64,000 nt of DNA, taken from assembly GCF_017876575.1 (NCBI RefSeq), contig NZ_JAGIOE010000001.1, positions 1,426,001 to 1,490,000 on the forward strand. The letters are read 5' to 3'. This stretch comes from Paeniglutamicibacter psychrophenolicus. GTDB lineage: Bacteria; Actinomycetota; Actinomycetes; Actinomycetales; Micrococcaceae. The notes under the pieces were generated by a model that saw only the letters and a list, made by a program, of their open reading frames with translations, was not told the origin of the DNA and searched no databases. This document shows positions 41,598 through 51,524 of the stretch, piece by piece (the first letter of the stretch is position 1; each line of letters opens with the position of its first letter). Made by a program: the position numbers and the translations under genes.

Positions 41598-42427
41598 GGC
41601 AGCGGCTCGAACCCCCGCACGCGTTCCAGCGCAGCAGCGGTCCCCAGCTCGGCCCGGTCCGCCGGGTTGGCCCAATAGTGCTCCAGGGTGCGCATCAGCT
41701 GGTCCGGGTTGGCGGTGAGCTCGTGGACCAGGATCACCAGGGGCTTGGCGCCGACGGCGTCCCCGGCCCGGGGACGCACCACGATCCATGCCGGGCCGCG
41801 CTTGCCCAGAGGCCGGTGGCGGGCCGGATCGGTTGGCTCGATGCCCTCGAGGTCGTTCCAGTAGATTTCCCGGGTGCCGCGCGAGGAGTGCAGCACGATG
41901 CGGCTGCGGGTGAGGTAGACCCCGGGATCCTGGGATGCGGCGGCAATGCGCGCCATGCGGATCCCGCGGTTCAAGACATAGACGCCGATCCCGAGCAGGA
42001 AAATCGTCAGCAAGACGATCAGGACCATCGGGTCGTAGCTGTGGATGATCAACAGCCGTGCGCTTAGCGCCACCGTGGCCACCAGGATCACCACCGCCAG
42101 GCCCATCACCGCGGCTGCCCACTGCGGCGAGGTCCGGAACATCGGGAAGCACGTGGCTGCCCGCGGTCCCGTGCTGGTGCCGACCGCCTCGGTCCCGGCC
42201 GCCTGGTCCGCGGTGGGGCGGCGATAGGCAGCGACGACGCCCATCAGCACGGCCAGGGCGCTGGCCAGTAGCCCGGTGGAAAGCACCGGCCGCTCGTGCA
42301 GCAGCGCGTAGACCCCGGTGCCGGCCAGGAAGGCCAGCAACACAAAGGACGGCAGCAGATGGTGGGCCAGATTCCAGCCGCTGTGGCGCGGGGCCCACAA
42401 CATTGGCTCGGATCCGCTTTTGCTCAT
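41594..42427 (-). CDS. Membrane protein of unknown function
   Basis: A 277-residue protein with four hydrophobic segments in two pairs: about residues 24-41 with 50-66, and about 103-121 with 134-151. A cytoplasmic C-terminal half follows, with the beta-rich GVYLTRSRIVLHSSRGTREIYWNDLEGIEP, reminiscent of bacterial PH-like domains. No family is certain. Its ATG overlaps by 4 nt the stop of the TnpB-like reading frame behind it, probably a result of the insertion, and its own stop overlaps that of the convergent Rieske gene. Confidence 0.7.
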   Translation of the reverse strand: MSKSGSEPMLWAPRHSGWNLAHHLLPSFVLLAFLAGTGVYALLHERPVLSTGLLASALAVLMGVVAAYRRPTADQAAGTEAVGTSTGPRAATCFPMFRTSPQWAAAVMGLAVVILVATVALSARLLIIHSYDPMVLIVLLTIFLLGIGVYVLNRGIRMARIAAASQDPGVYLTRSRIVLHSSRGTREIYWNDLEGIEPTDPARHRPLGKRGPAWIVVRPRAGDAVGAKPLVILVHELTANPDQLMRTLEHYWANPADRAELGTAAALERVRGFEPLP

Positions 42428-44157
42428 GCCAGTAGCGTATACGGATCCCTGTCACTTCCCGATGCCGGGGCATCGGGGGCTGGGAGCCGTGGTGCACGGG
42501 TGCCCGGGGGCTTCTCCGTGTCCCACACCGACGCTGGGGGTGCAGGAAAAATGGTTGTGGCCGTTTTCACCCCCGCCGGTGCCACGGAGTTCCTGACCCG
42601 CTTGTGGCGGGGTCTTGTGGGGGTGGGGGCGTTCTTGGCCGGCCGCACGCGCTTCACCCGGGCATGCACGGCCTTTTTGATGCGCTTGCGCCCGGTTTTC
42701 CTGTCGCTTGTGAGAGTGTCCTGGCCGGCGATGGCGCGCTTGGCGATGTTCACCGCGGCGACCTGGTCCCGGTTCCCCTCCAGCCCGCAGGCCCGGCACC
42801 GGGCACGGTGGTAGCCGCCGGGACGGGTGAGTTCCGCGTCGCAGCCGGGGCAGCGGGCGCTGGTGCCCCGGGCCGGGACCTCGATGACCTCCAGCCCGGC
42901 CCGGGTGCCCAGGTGCGTGGTGGCGTCCACGGCCTTGCGGCGTGCGGATTGGGCGACGCGGTTGTTGTTGGTCCGCCCGATGCCGCCGGCGCCCAGGGTG
43001 GAGAGGTCCTCGATGGCGATGGTCGTGGCACCGACCCGGTGAGCGTAGCCGGTGGCCCAGCCGGCGAAGTGGAAGGCCAGCTCCCGGTTGACCCTTGCGC
43101 GCTTGGCCCCGAGACTGCTGCGCTGCTGCTTCCAGGTGGCGATCTTTGCCTCCAGCCGTGCGCGCAGGGGTGAGGATTCCGCGAGCCCGTCGGCCAGCTG
43201 ACCGGTGCGCGCGATCTTGCCGCTCAGGATTTCGCCTTCGGCCTGGAGCCGGGCCAGCTTGGTGCCCAGCCCGCGGTCGTCTTACCTGTGCCCCTCGAAC
43301 GCCGAGGACAATTCCCCGGCGGGGTCGGCGGTGACGCGGGACATGACGCCCAAGGCACTGGGTGACCAGTCGATCCCGACCACCGAGGTGATCGGCGTTC
43401 CGTTCCCTCGCATCGGGGCGTCCGGTTCGGTGTAGGCGACGTGGAAGCGGGCGATGCCGGGTTTGGCCGGGTGTGCGGTGATGGTGGGCAGGTGCCACCG
43501 GGTGATCGGTCGGCCCCGCAGGTGCCTCGGGATGGGCAGGACGATCTCGGCCGCCACCCAGTGCCCGCGGCCCGCGGGTCTGGCCCGGGTGGGCAGGCGC
43601 ACGGTAAGCACCGGCGCGGTGCCCGAGGGGGCCGGTTCCAGGGTGGCGAATTGCTTGTCCACCGCGCCGAGGACCAGCCGGTACCCGGGGGCAGGGGCGG
43701 CCTGGAGCACCGGCAGGCGCAGGGACCCGATCTCGGCGCCGGGATGGTTTGTGAGGTGCCGGGCCACCTGGCGGCCCAGGTTTTTGGCAACCCCGGCGCG
43801 GACCTTCGGGTGGGACGCTGCCAGGCAACCGGTTTCGGTCAGCCGGTGCAGGGCGGTGTCCCGCGCGGCCAAGGTCCGCAGGACGGAGACGACATTCGCC
43901 TGGATCATCCGGTCCACCCGGCTGGGCACATACACGCCCTTGCGGTGCACGGGCACCAGGCCGAGGCGGGTGCCGGCCACGTGGGCGCTGGCCGGCAGCC
44001 GCCGACCCTCGGCATCGGTCCCGGACGCGAGCCGGTCCAACACCGCGGTGGTGAAGCCCCGTTCCATCAGCCCGGCGGCCGAGGCGTCGGCGAGGGCGAA
44101 CAGGCGGGCCAGGCCCGGGGGCATCGGGACGTTCACGCCCACCCCGGAGACCGTCAC
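42424..44157 (-). pseudogene. TnpB-family gene interrupted by an in-frame stop
   Basis: Read from GTG 44157 to the stop at 42424 the frame has 577 codons, broken once by TAA (43282-43284) as codon 292. Both sides are in the same frame. RuvC-like catalytic residues are all kept: D263 in VVGIDWSP, E383 in IAIEDLST, D464 in NRDQVAAVN. A zinc ribbon has C436, C439, C454, C457 (CPGC, CRAC). The long basic tail (DRKTGRKRIKKAVHARVKR) is typical of large actinobacterial TnpB-related proteins. No TnpA or serine recombinase is alongside. Either a recently dead transposon nuclease or two separate polypeptides: codons 1-291, and a piece from about 42930 carrying only the third catalytic Asp and the ribbon. 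Confidence 0.8.
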
Positions 44158-44527
44158 GGGGCATCACTGCTGCCGGGTGACGGTGCACCGGCACCCCGTG
44201 TGCTGGATTTTGTGTCCATGGTTCCAGTGTGCTCCGGGCCACCGACATTTCGCGCCCACATGACACACGGGTGTGGACGAAGGCTCCTGCGCCCGAGGCC
44301 CGGGAACCAGGCCATCCTGCCGCGGCGCCGGGCGGGCCGGTACCCGGGGTCCACCGTGGAAGACCCTGCCTCCACACGCCGCCGCCAGCAAGTGGCAACA
44401 AGGGCAGGGAACCTTGCGAACTTTTGACCAGCCTAATCCGCCGTCACCGGAAAGGAACTGCGGCGCAAGCAATGCAGGCTTCTTCAAGGGGACATCGGGA
44501 CCCAAACTCGCCTACGATAAACGCACT
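44158..44527. other. Intergenic region upstream of the TnpB-like gene, no clear gene
   Basis: About 370 bases. A 73-codon minus-strand frame (44154-44375) overlaps the TnpB start (GTGA) but shows no domain, so it is not called. The plus-strand part next to 44528 probably holds the promoter of the small membrane peptide and MFS pair; TACGAT at 44513-44518 is -10-like. Element ends were not recognised. Confidence 0.4.
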
Positions 44528-44626
44528 ATGGAATCGATTCGCAAACGCGTCAAAGTGATCACCTGGCTGCTCATCGGGGCCCTGCTCGTGGGAACCGGAG
44601 CAGGCATGCTCTCGGGCGTGATCTAG
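44528..44626 (+). CDS. Small membrane peptide (32 residues) upstream of an MFS gene
   Basis: A 32-residue frame with a basic start (MESIRKRVK) and one hydrophobic helix (VITWLLIGALLVGTGAGML). Its TAG is followed with no gap by the TTG start of the MFS gene, the arrangement of a coupled leader or small subunit. No ribosome-binding site is obvious; a TACGATAA sequence 10-15 nt upstream could be a -10 element, hinting at a leaderless message. Could also be chance. Confidence 0.45.
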   Translation: MESIRKRVKVITWLLIGALLVGTGAGMLSGVI

Positions 44627-45913
44627 TTGGCGCGCACACCCGACGATCCCACGGCCCTTGCCGGCGGCGGCGAGGCCGGGCTTCCCGAGGCCCTGCGCAC
44701 GCCGACCAAGGACGTCACCCGCAGCTGGGTGGCCTCGGTCGTGGCGATCAACATCGGCATCAACATCGTCTTCTTCGCCCCCATCAACGTGTTGCTGGGG
44801 TTGCAGGCCACGGCCATCGACGCCGGGTCCAAGGAAGCGATCCTGTCGCTGGTCACCGCCTGCGGCGCATCGGTGGCCCTGGTGGCCAACCCGCTCTTCG
44901 GGGCGTTGTCGGACCGCACGGTCTCCAAGATGGGCCGCCGCTCGCCGTGGATCCTCGCCGGGGCCATCCTGGGTGCGGCCGCGCTGCTGGTGCTCTCCGG
45001 GGCGACCACCGTCGGGCTGATGCTGCTGGGCTGGTGCGGCCTGCAGGCCGCCGCCAACGCCGCCTATTCCACCGTCACCGCCACCATCCCCGACCGCGTG
45101 CCCGAACGCCGGCGCGGCGGCATCGGGGGACTGGCGGCCATGGGGCAAACCGTCGGCATCCTGCTCGGGGCCGTGGTGGGCTTCGTGATCTCGGGGAACA
45201 TCGCCGTTGGCTACATGATCTGCGCCGTCGCCCTGGTGGTTTCTGTCATCCCCTACGTGCTGCGCCCCAACGACCCGCAGCTGCCGCGCGAATTCCGCAC
45301 CGACTTCAACCTGCTGGACTTCGCCAAGGGCTTTTGGATCAACCCGCTGACGCACCGGGACTTCGGCTGGGCCTGGCTGACCCGGTTCATGATGAACACC
45401 GGCAACCAGATGACCATCGTCTACCTGCTCTTCTTCCTCACCGACGTGGTCCACCACCCGGACCCCGCCGGCGGGGTGCTGGTGTTGACCGGCATCTACG
45501 CGGTCATGGTCATCATCAGTGCCGTGATCCTGGGACCCATCAGCGACAGGAGCGGGAAGCGGAAGATCTTCGTGATCATCTCCTCGATCGTCGTCGCCTG
45601 CTCCGCGCTGATCATTGCCGTGTCGCAGAACTTCACCGGCGCCATCATCGGGGCGGCGGTGCTGGGGCTCGGTTTCGGCGCGTACCTGGCCGTGGACTTT
45701 GCGCTGCTGACCCAGGTGCTGCCCTCGGCCAAGTCCCGGGGCAAGGACATGGGCGTGATCAATGTGGCCAACTCGCTGCCCCAGGTCATCGCCCCGGCGC
45801 TCGCGTTCGTTTCGGTGAAGATGCTCGGCGGGTACACGGCCCTGTTCATCGTGGCGGCCGTCATCGGCATCTTCGGTGCCCTGCTGGTGCGCAACATCCG
45901 CTCGGTTCCGTAG
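44627..45913 (+). CDS. MFS transporter
   Basis: A 428-residue major facilitator with 12 membrane segments. Marks include SWVASVVAINIGINIVFFAPINVLLGLQA at the first helix, the loop-2 motif NPLFGALSDRTVSKMGRRSPW (A-like motif), RRRGGIGGLAAMGQTVGILLGAVVG mid-protein and ILGPISDRSGKRKIFVI in the second half. It resembles glycoside/GPH-like or drug/sugar MFS carriers, substrate unknown. TTG at 44627 is the only start immediately available: the preceding codon in frame is the TAG of the small peptide. Coupled translation is likely. Confidence 0.82.
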   Translation: MARTPDDPTALAGGGEAGLPEALRTPTKDVTRSWVASVVAINIGINIVFFAPINVLLGLQATAIDAGSKEAILSLVTACGASVALVANPLFGALSDRTVSKMGRRSPWILAGAILGAAALLVLSGATTVGLMLLGWCGLQAAANAAYSTVTATIPDRVPERRRGGIGGLAAMGQTVGILLGAVVGFVISGNIAVGYMICAVALVVSVIPYVLRPNDPQLPREFRTDFNLLDFAKGFWINPLTHRDFGWAWLTRFMMNTGNQMTIVYLLFFLTDVVHHPDPAGGVLVLTGIYAVMVIISAVILGPISDRSGKRKIFVIISSIVVACSALIIAVSQNFTGAIIGAAVLGLGFGAYLAVDFALLTQVLPSAKSRGKDMGVINVANSLPQVIAPALAFVSVKMLGGYTALFIVAAVIGIFGALLVRNIRSVP

Positions 45914-45992
45914 GAAAAACGCACTTACCGTTCGATGTATGGTGGCTCACGAAAGTCAGGTTCCGCGGCCCGGCACAGATAGGCTGGGAACC

Positions 45993-46445
45993 ATGGACTG
46001 GTTAAAAGACGCACCCTTCGGCTGGGCGTTTGCCTTTCTGTTCCTGCTTTCCATGGCCCGTGCGAACACCACCTACTGGCTGGGCCGCGGCATCGCCGCC
46101 GGGGTGAAGCACACCCGCTTCCAGCATGTGCTCACCGGGCCGATCTACCAGCGGGCCGAACGCTTCATCCAGCGCTGGGGCATCTTTGCCATACCGCTGT
46201 CGTTCATGACCGTGGGCATCCAGACCGCGGTCAACGCCAGCGCTGGTGTCGCCCGGATGCCGGTGCAGCGCTACCTCCCGGCGGCCGTTGTCGGCTGCCT
46301 GATCTGGGCCACCATCTATTCCACCGTGGGCATGGCAGTGATCTACGCCTGGATGGCCCTGGGTTGGCAGTGGATCGTGGCGGGGGCGCTGGTGCTGGCG
46401 ATCACGACCCTGGCGTGGATTCGCTACCGCCGGCAAAACTCCTGA
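45993..46445 (+). CDS. Short DedA-like (VTT domain) membrane protein
   Basis: A 150-residue protein with about four membrane segments. The pattern RANTTYWLGRGI, RAERFIQRWGIFAIPLSFMTVGIQTAVNASAGVARMPVQRYLPAAVVGCLIWATIYSTVG is the DedA/SNARE-associated core (re-entrant Pro/Gly region followed by the AG..RMP..R motif). It is shorter than full DedA proteins (about 200 residues). DedA members are membrane-homeostasis lipid transporters. ATG at 45993 gives a normal start, MDWLKDAPFGW. It follows the MFS gene by 79 nt. Confidence 0.78.
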   Translation: MDWLKDAPFGWAFAFLFLLSMARANTTYWLGRGIAAGVKHTRFQHVLTGPIYQRAERFIQRWGIFAIPLSFMTVGIQTAVNASAGVARMPVQRYLPAAVVGCLIWATIYSTVGMAVIYAWMALGWQWIVAGALVLAITTLAWIRYRRQNS

Positions 46446-46595
46446 CGCAGGCTCCCGCAACCGGCCCGGCCACGGGGTCCGGGCATTGAGTGGACGCACT
46501 GTCGTGTTCTTCCTGCGGCGCGTTGAGCGCTTTGGCAAATATTCGTCGGTACGATTCAGGAAACCAATGTTTTAGTGCGAAAGCTGGGTACCGGC

Positions 46596-47090
46596 ATGGC
46601 CATCACTCAAAGGAATATTCGCCAGTCCAACCCCGTGGAGCTGGACGACATCGACCGCGGGCTGCTGCGCATGCTCACGGAGAACGCACGCCGCACCAAC
46701 AACTCGCTCGCCGAGGAACTGGGCATCGCCCCCTCCACCTGCCTGGCCCGGCTCAACGCCCTGCGCTCGGCCGGGGTCATCCGCCGCTTCACCCTCGAAA
46801 TCGACCCCGAGGTGCTGGGGCACGCGCTCGAGGCGTTGATCTTCGTGAAGATCCGCCCCGGCGCCCGCCACCTGATGTCCTCCTTTGCCGAGGAAATGCG
46901 CGCCAAGCCCGGGGTCACCCAGCTTTTCTTCCTGGGCGGTGCCGACGACTTCCTGATCCACGTGGCGGTGCGCGACTCCAAGGACGTGCGCCAGTTCGTG
47001 CTGGACAACCTCTCGGCGAACCCGGCGGTGGCCACCACCCAGACCTCGCTGGTCTTCGAGCACAGCCAGGGCGCGGTGCCCTGGCTGTAG
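46596..47090 (+). CDS. Lrp/AsnC-family transcriptional regulator
   Basis: A 164-residue Lrp protein (171 if started at GTG 46575). N-terminal HTH: ELDDIDRGLLRMLTENARRTNNSLAEELGIAPSTCLARLNALRSAGVIRRFTLEIDP. The C-terminal RAM domain runs from ALEALIFVKIRPG to VTQLFFLGGADDFLIHVAVRD and a closing TTQTSLVFEH. This is a full-length member. It is convergent with GuaB1, 7 nt between the stops. Effector and targets unknown; amino-acid response is the family norm. Both starts lack a strong ribosome-binding site; AGGAAA lies 12 nt before the GTG. Confidence 0.88.
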   Translation: MAITQRNIRQSNPVELDDIDRGLLRMLTENARRTNNSLAEELGIAPSTCLARLNALRSAGVIRRFTLEIDPEVLGHALEALIFVKIRPGARHLMSSFAEEMRAKPGVTQLFFLGGADDFLIHVAVRDSKDVRQFVLDNLSANPAVATTQTSLVFEHSQGAVPWL

Positions 47091-47097
47091 CCCCGTC

Positions 47098-48564
<1,467 letters not shown>

Positions 48565-48794
48565 CTACAGCCGGAGCCCCGCGTGCGTGAGGCCCGTCAC
48601 CCCGGCGCTTGCGGGCCGGGCGGATTGGGTCATGCCCGGTGCACGGAATAGGCGGCCGCAAACCGCGTACCCGTGGGTAGCAACGACCCCGATTAGGGCC
48701 CGGAAACTGCACTAATTTCTTGCACCTCTTTGGGGTTATCTTGGTAGGCAGAGCGGTTCGAATTCCGCGTGGCCGCCCGTTCCAGGAGTGCATC

Positions 48795-49088
48795 ATGACC
48801 GTCACCGCGTCCGTCACCGAGTGTTCGGTGTCAAATTGCTCGTTCAACGACCACACCCATTGCGGTGCAGCGGGCATCACCATCGGCGGAAACGCCGACC
48901 ACGCCCAGTGCGCCACGTTCATCGACACCGGCTCGCACGGCGGCCTGCCCAAGATCCTGGCCTCGGTGGGCGCCTGCCAGCGGGTCGAATGCGTCCACAA
49001 CGACCACCTGATGTGTGGCGCGGAGTCGGTGCGCGTGGGCCCCGGGGCCGACAATGCCGACTGCCTGACCTACGAACACGGGGCCTGA
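48795..49088 (+). CDS. DUF1540 protein with two Cys-rich repeats
   Basis: A 97-residue protein holding two DUF1540 repeats: CSVSNCSFNDHTHCGAAGI with a distal QC near residues 14-45, and CQRVECVHNDHLMCGAESV with DC near 65-93. Each has four Cys and one or more His, probably a metal site. The function of DUF1540 is unknown. AGGAG lies 7 nt before the ATG at 48795, which is therefore preferred. Single gene; upstream 240 bases have no other clear feature. Confidence 0.85.
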   Translation: MTVTASVTECSVSNCSFNDHTHCGAAGITIGGNADHAQCATFIDTGSHGGLPKILASVGACQRVECVHNDHLMCGAESVRVGPGADNADCLTYEHGA

Positions 49089-49223
49089 ACCGCGACAAAT
49101 TGAACCCTCCCCGGCCTGGGGGATGCGCCTGCCTTCAGGGATGGCAGGCCCTTGTCATGCCCTGGTTTCGGGGTGCATCAGGCGGTGCCGGCGGAACGGG
49201 AGCGAGGAGGAAGGCGAAGTAAA

Positions 49224-49268
49224 TTGTTGAACAACCTATTGCCATGATTGTTCAACAACCTGTAATGT
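49224..49268 (+). promoter_or_regulatory. Promoter with two TTGTTNAACAA operators
   Basis: TTGTTGAACAA (49224-49234) and TTGTTCAACAA (49248-49258) are perfect palindromes 24 bp apart, around TTGCCA (49239-49244, -35-like). TAATGT (49263-49268) is the -10-like box at 18-bp spacing. A dimeric regulator, probably GntR or TetR type, would sit on both sides of the -35. It controls the YcsG/YcsI-like pair. Confidence 0.65.
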
Positions 49269-49326
49269 ACCTTTCATCGCTCCCCACTTGTGACAGCTGT
49301 CACCCGCACCCCCGACGGATGGAATC

Positions 49327-50544
49327 ATGGCCACTCCAAGCACGAAACCGAAGCTCAGCACTTCCGCCAGGCGCACAGCAATGCTTGGCGCCATGTTCCT
49401 CATGGCCACCAGCGCCATTGGGCCCGGCTTCATCACCCAGACCACCGAATTCACGGTCCAGATCGGCGCCTCCTTCGCCTTCGCGATCGTCGTCTCCATC
49501 CTGGTGGACATCGCCGTCCAGCTGAACGTGTGGCGGATCATCGGCGTCTCGGGCCTCCGCGCCCAGGAACTAGGCAACAAGGTGCTCCCCGGCATCGGCT
49601 GGATCCTGGCCGCGCTGGTCTTCATCGGCGGCATGGTCTTCAACATCGGCAACATCGCCGGCACCGGCCTGGGCATGAACGCCATGATGGGGCTCGACCC
49701 CAAGATCGGCGGCATCATTTCCGCCGTCGTGGCGATCCTGATCTTCCTCTCCAAGCGCGCCGGCATGGCCCTGGACAAGATCGTGGTCCTGCTCGGCGCG
49801 ATCATGATCCTTTTGATGCTCTACGTGGCAATCGTTGCCGCGCCCCCGGTGGGCGAGGCCCTGAAGAATGCCGTCCTGCCGGAAAACATCAGCTTCCTGA
49901 TCATCACCACGCTGATCGGCGGCACCGTCGGTGGCTACATCACCTATGCCGGCGCCCACCGCATGCTCGACTCCGGCGCCGCCGGCGTCGAGAACGTCAA
50001 GGACATCACCAAGACCTCGATCCTGAGCATCATCGTCACCGGCATCATGCGCGTGCTGCTGTTCCTGGCCATCCTCGGCGTCGTCGCCGGGGGAGTCGTG
50101 CTGACCAGCGACAACAAGGCCGCCGAGGCCTTCGGCCACGCTGCGGGCGAGATCGGCATGCGTTCCTTCGGCGTGATCCTCTGGGCCGCCGCCCTGACGT
50201 CCGTCATCGGCGCCGCGTACACCTCGGTTTCCTTCGTCACCAAGTCGACCACCCCCGAGCGCACCCGCAACCTGATCACCGTCGCGTTCATCGCGGTCTG
50301 TACCGTCATCTACATGTTCCTGGGCCAGGCCCCGCAGACGCTGCTGATCTTCGCCGGCGCCTTCAACGGTCTGATCCTGCCGGTCGGCTTCGCGGTCCTG
50401 CTCTGGGCCGCCTGGCGCCGCCGCGACCTGCTGCAGGGCTACGTCTACCCCAAGTGGCTGCTGATTATCGGCGTCGCCACCTGGCTGCTGACCCTGTTCC
50501 TGGGCTGGAACTCGTTGGCCGGCCTGGCCAAGCTCTGGGCCTAG
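49327..50544 (+). CDS. NRAMP-like transporter (YcsG type)
   Basis: A 405-residue carrier with 11 membrane segments. It carries MATSAIGPGFITQTTEFT at helix 1, GMVFNIGNIAGTGLGMNA at helix 3, and GGTVGGYITYAGAHRMLDSG, in an overall NRAMP-fold layout. The DPGN and MPH metal motifs of true Mn/Fe NRAMPs are not in place (GPGF and NIGN instead). This is the Bacillus YcsG type of unknown cargo, possibly an organic substrate. Paired with a YcsI-like gene 69 nt downstream and preceded by two palindromic operators. Confidence 0.8.
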   Translation: MATPSTKPKLSTSARRTAMLGAMFLMATSAIGPGFITQTTEFTVQIGASFAFAIVVSILVDIAVQLNVWRIIGVSGLRAQELGNKVLPGIGWILAALVFIGGMVFNIGNIAGTGLGMNAMMGLDPKIGGIISAVVAILIFLSKRAGMALDKIVVLLGAIMILLMLYVAIVAAPPVGEALKNAVLPENISFLIITTLIGGTVGGYITYAGAHRMLDSGAAGVENVKDITKTSILSIIVTGIMRVLLFLAILGVVAGGVVLTSDNKAAEAFGHAAGEIGMRSFGVILWAAALTSVIGAAYTSVSFVTKSTTPERTRNLITVAFIAVCTVIYMFLGQAPQTLLIFAGAFNGLILPVGFAVLLWAAWRRRDLLQGYVYPKWLLIIGVATWLLTLFLGWNSLAGLAKLWA

Positions 50545-50613
50545 CCCCAAAGCCCGAACGCCCGCCAACATCCCCGCCAGCCAAAACACGCCCTCGAAAG
50601 GACGCCAGCCGTC

Positions 50614-51429
50614 ATGACACCCGCCAATTCGCCAACACCCGGAGCCGGGGAACGCGCATCACTTTCCCCGGCCCAGGCACGTGAACTGTTCCGCAACGGA
50701 TTGGCCGTGCCGACCGCCGGATTCTCCCTCGGCTACGCCCAGGCAAACCTGATCATCGTGCCCAGGGACCAAGCCTACGACGTGTTGCTCTTCGCCCAGC
50801 GCAACCCCAAGTCCTGCCCGATCCTGGGCGTGCTGGACGCGGGGGAGACCAGCGGGGAACTGCTGGCCGGCGGGGACATTCGGACCGACGTGCCGAAGTA
50901 CGTGGTCTACGAAAACGGCGTGAAGGTCGCAGAACCAACCGACCTGTCCGGGTACTGGCGCGATGACCTGGTCACCTTCATCGTGGGCTGTTCGTTCACC
51001 TTCGAGACCGCGCTGATGGAGGGCGGGATCAAGATCGCGCACATCGACCAGGGCGTGAACGTGCCGATGTTCAAGTCGAACATCCGCAGTGCCTCCGCCG
51101 GGTCGATGTCCGGGCCCATGGTGGTGTCGATGCGCCCGATCCCCGCTTCCCAGGTGTCCGATGCCGTGCGCATCACCTCCCGCTACCCGGCGGTGCACGG
51201 GGCCCCGGTGCACATCGGCAACCCGGAGGAGCTCGGCATCACGGACTTGTCGAAGCCCGACTTCGGCGATGCCGTGGACATCCCGGCCGGCCACATCCCG
51301 GTGTTCTGGGCCTGCGGGGTCACCCCGCAGGCTGCGGTCATGGAGTCCAAGCCGGCACTGGCCATCGGACATGCGCCCGGGCACATGCTCATCACCGACG
51401 CACGGGACAGCAACTACCTGGTGCCGTAG
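50614..51429 (+). CDS. Putative hydro-lyase, DUF1445/YcsI family
   Basis: A 271-residue protein of the YcsI/D-glutamate cyclase-like family: ELFRNGLAVPTAGFSLGYAQANLIIVP, NPKSCPILGVLDAGE, YWRDDLVTFIVGCSFTFETALMEGG, GPMVVSMRPIPASQV and CGVTPQAAVMESKPALAIGHAPGHMLITD. The gene is next to ycsG-like in many genomes, including Bacillus subtilis, where both are near 5-oxoprolinase genes. Those are not in this window. AAAGGA precedes the ATG. An enzyme acting on a small hydroxy or cyclic amino acid is the best inference. Confidence 0.85.
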   Translation: MTPANSPTPGAGERASLSPAQARELFRNGLAVPTAGFSLGYAQANLIIVPRDQAYDVLLFAQRNPKSCPILGVLDAGETSGELLAGGDIRTDVPKYVVYENGVKVAEPTDLSGYWRDDLVTFIVGCSFTFETALMEGGIKIAHIDQGVNVPMFKSNIRSASAGSMSGPMVVSMRPIPASQVSDAVRITSRYPAVHGAPVHIGNPEELGITDLSKPDFGDAVDIPAGHIPVFWACGVTPQAAVMESKPALAIGHAPGHMLITDARDSNYLVP

Positions 51430-51461
51430 CCACAAACCGTATTCATACGCTGCAACAACAT

Positions 51462-51498
51462 AGCGGTGCCCGCCCGGTCCCTCCGGGCGGGCATCGCT
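51462..51498. terminator. Terminator between YcsI-like and adenine deaminase genes
   Basis: A 16-bp stem with one G-T pair (51462-51477 with 51483-51498, core TGCCCGCCCGG) and a 5-nt loop TCCCT, between converging genes. The minus side runs into ATGTTGTTGC, so it best ends the purine operon. Confidence 0.75.
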
Positions 51499-51524
51499 GT
51501 GCCACGGGGGTTCTTGGCCTGAAT

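Noticed and set aside
42424-44157. CRISPR-Cas12 locus
   Set aside because: The TnpB-like gene has no repeat-spacer array or cas1/cas2 nearby; a transposon-type nuclease is the simpler reading.
44154-44375. 73-codon minus-strand frame overlapping the TnpB start
   Set aside because: Arg/Pro/Gly-rich with no domain and no similarity to TnpA or recombinases; overlap alone is not sufficient.
48748-48772. GGTTCGAATTCC, like a tRNA T-arm
   Set aside because: No matching acceptor, D or anticodon stems can be built around it, and it lies just before the DUF1540 start site.
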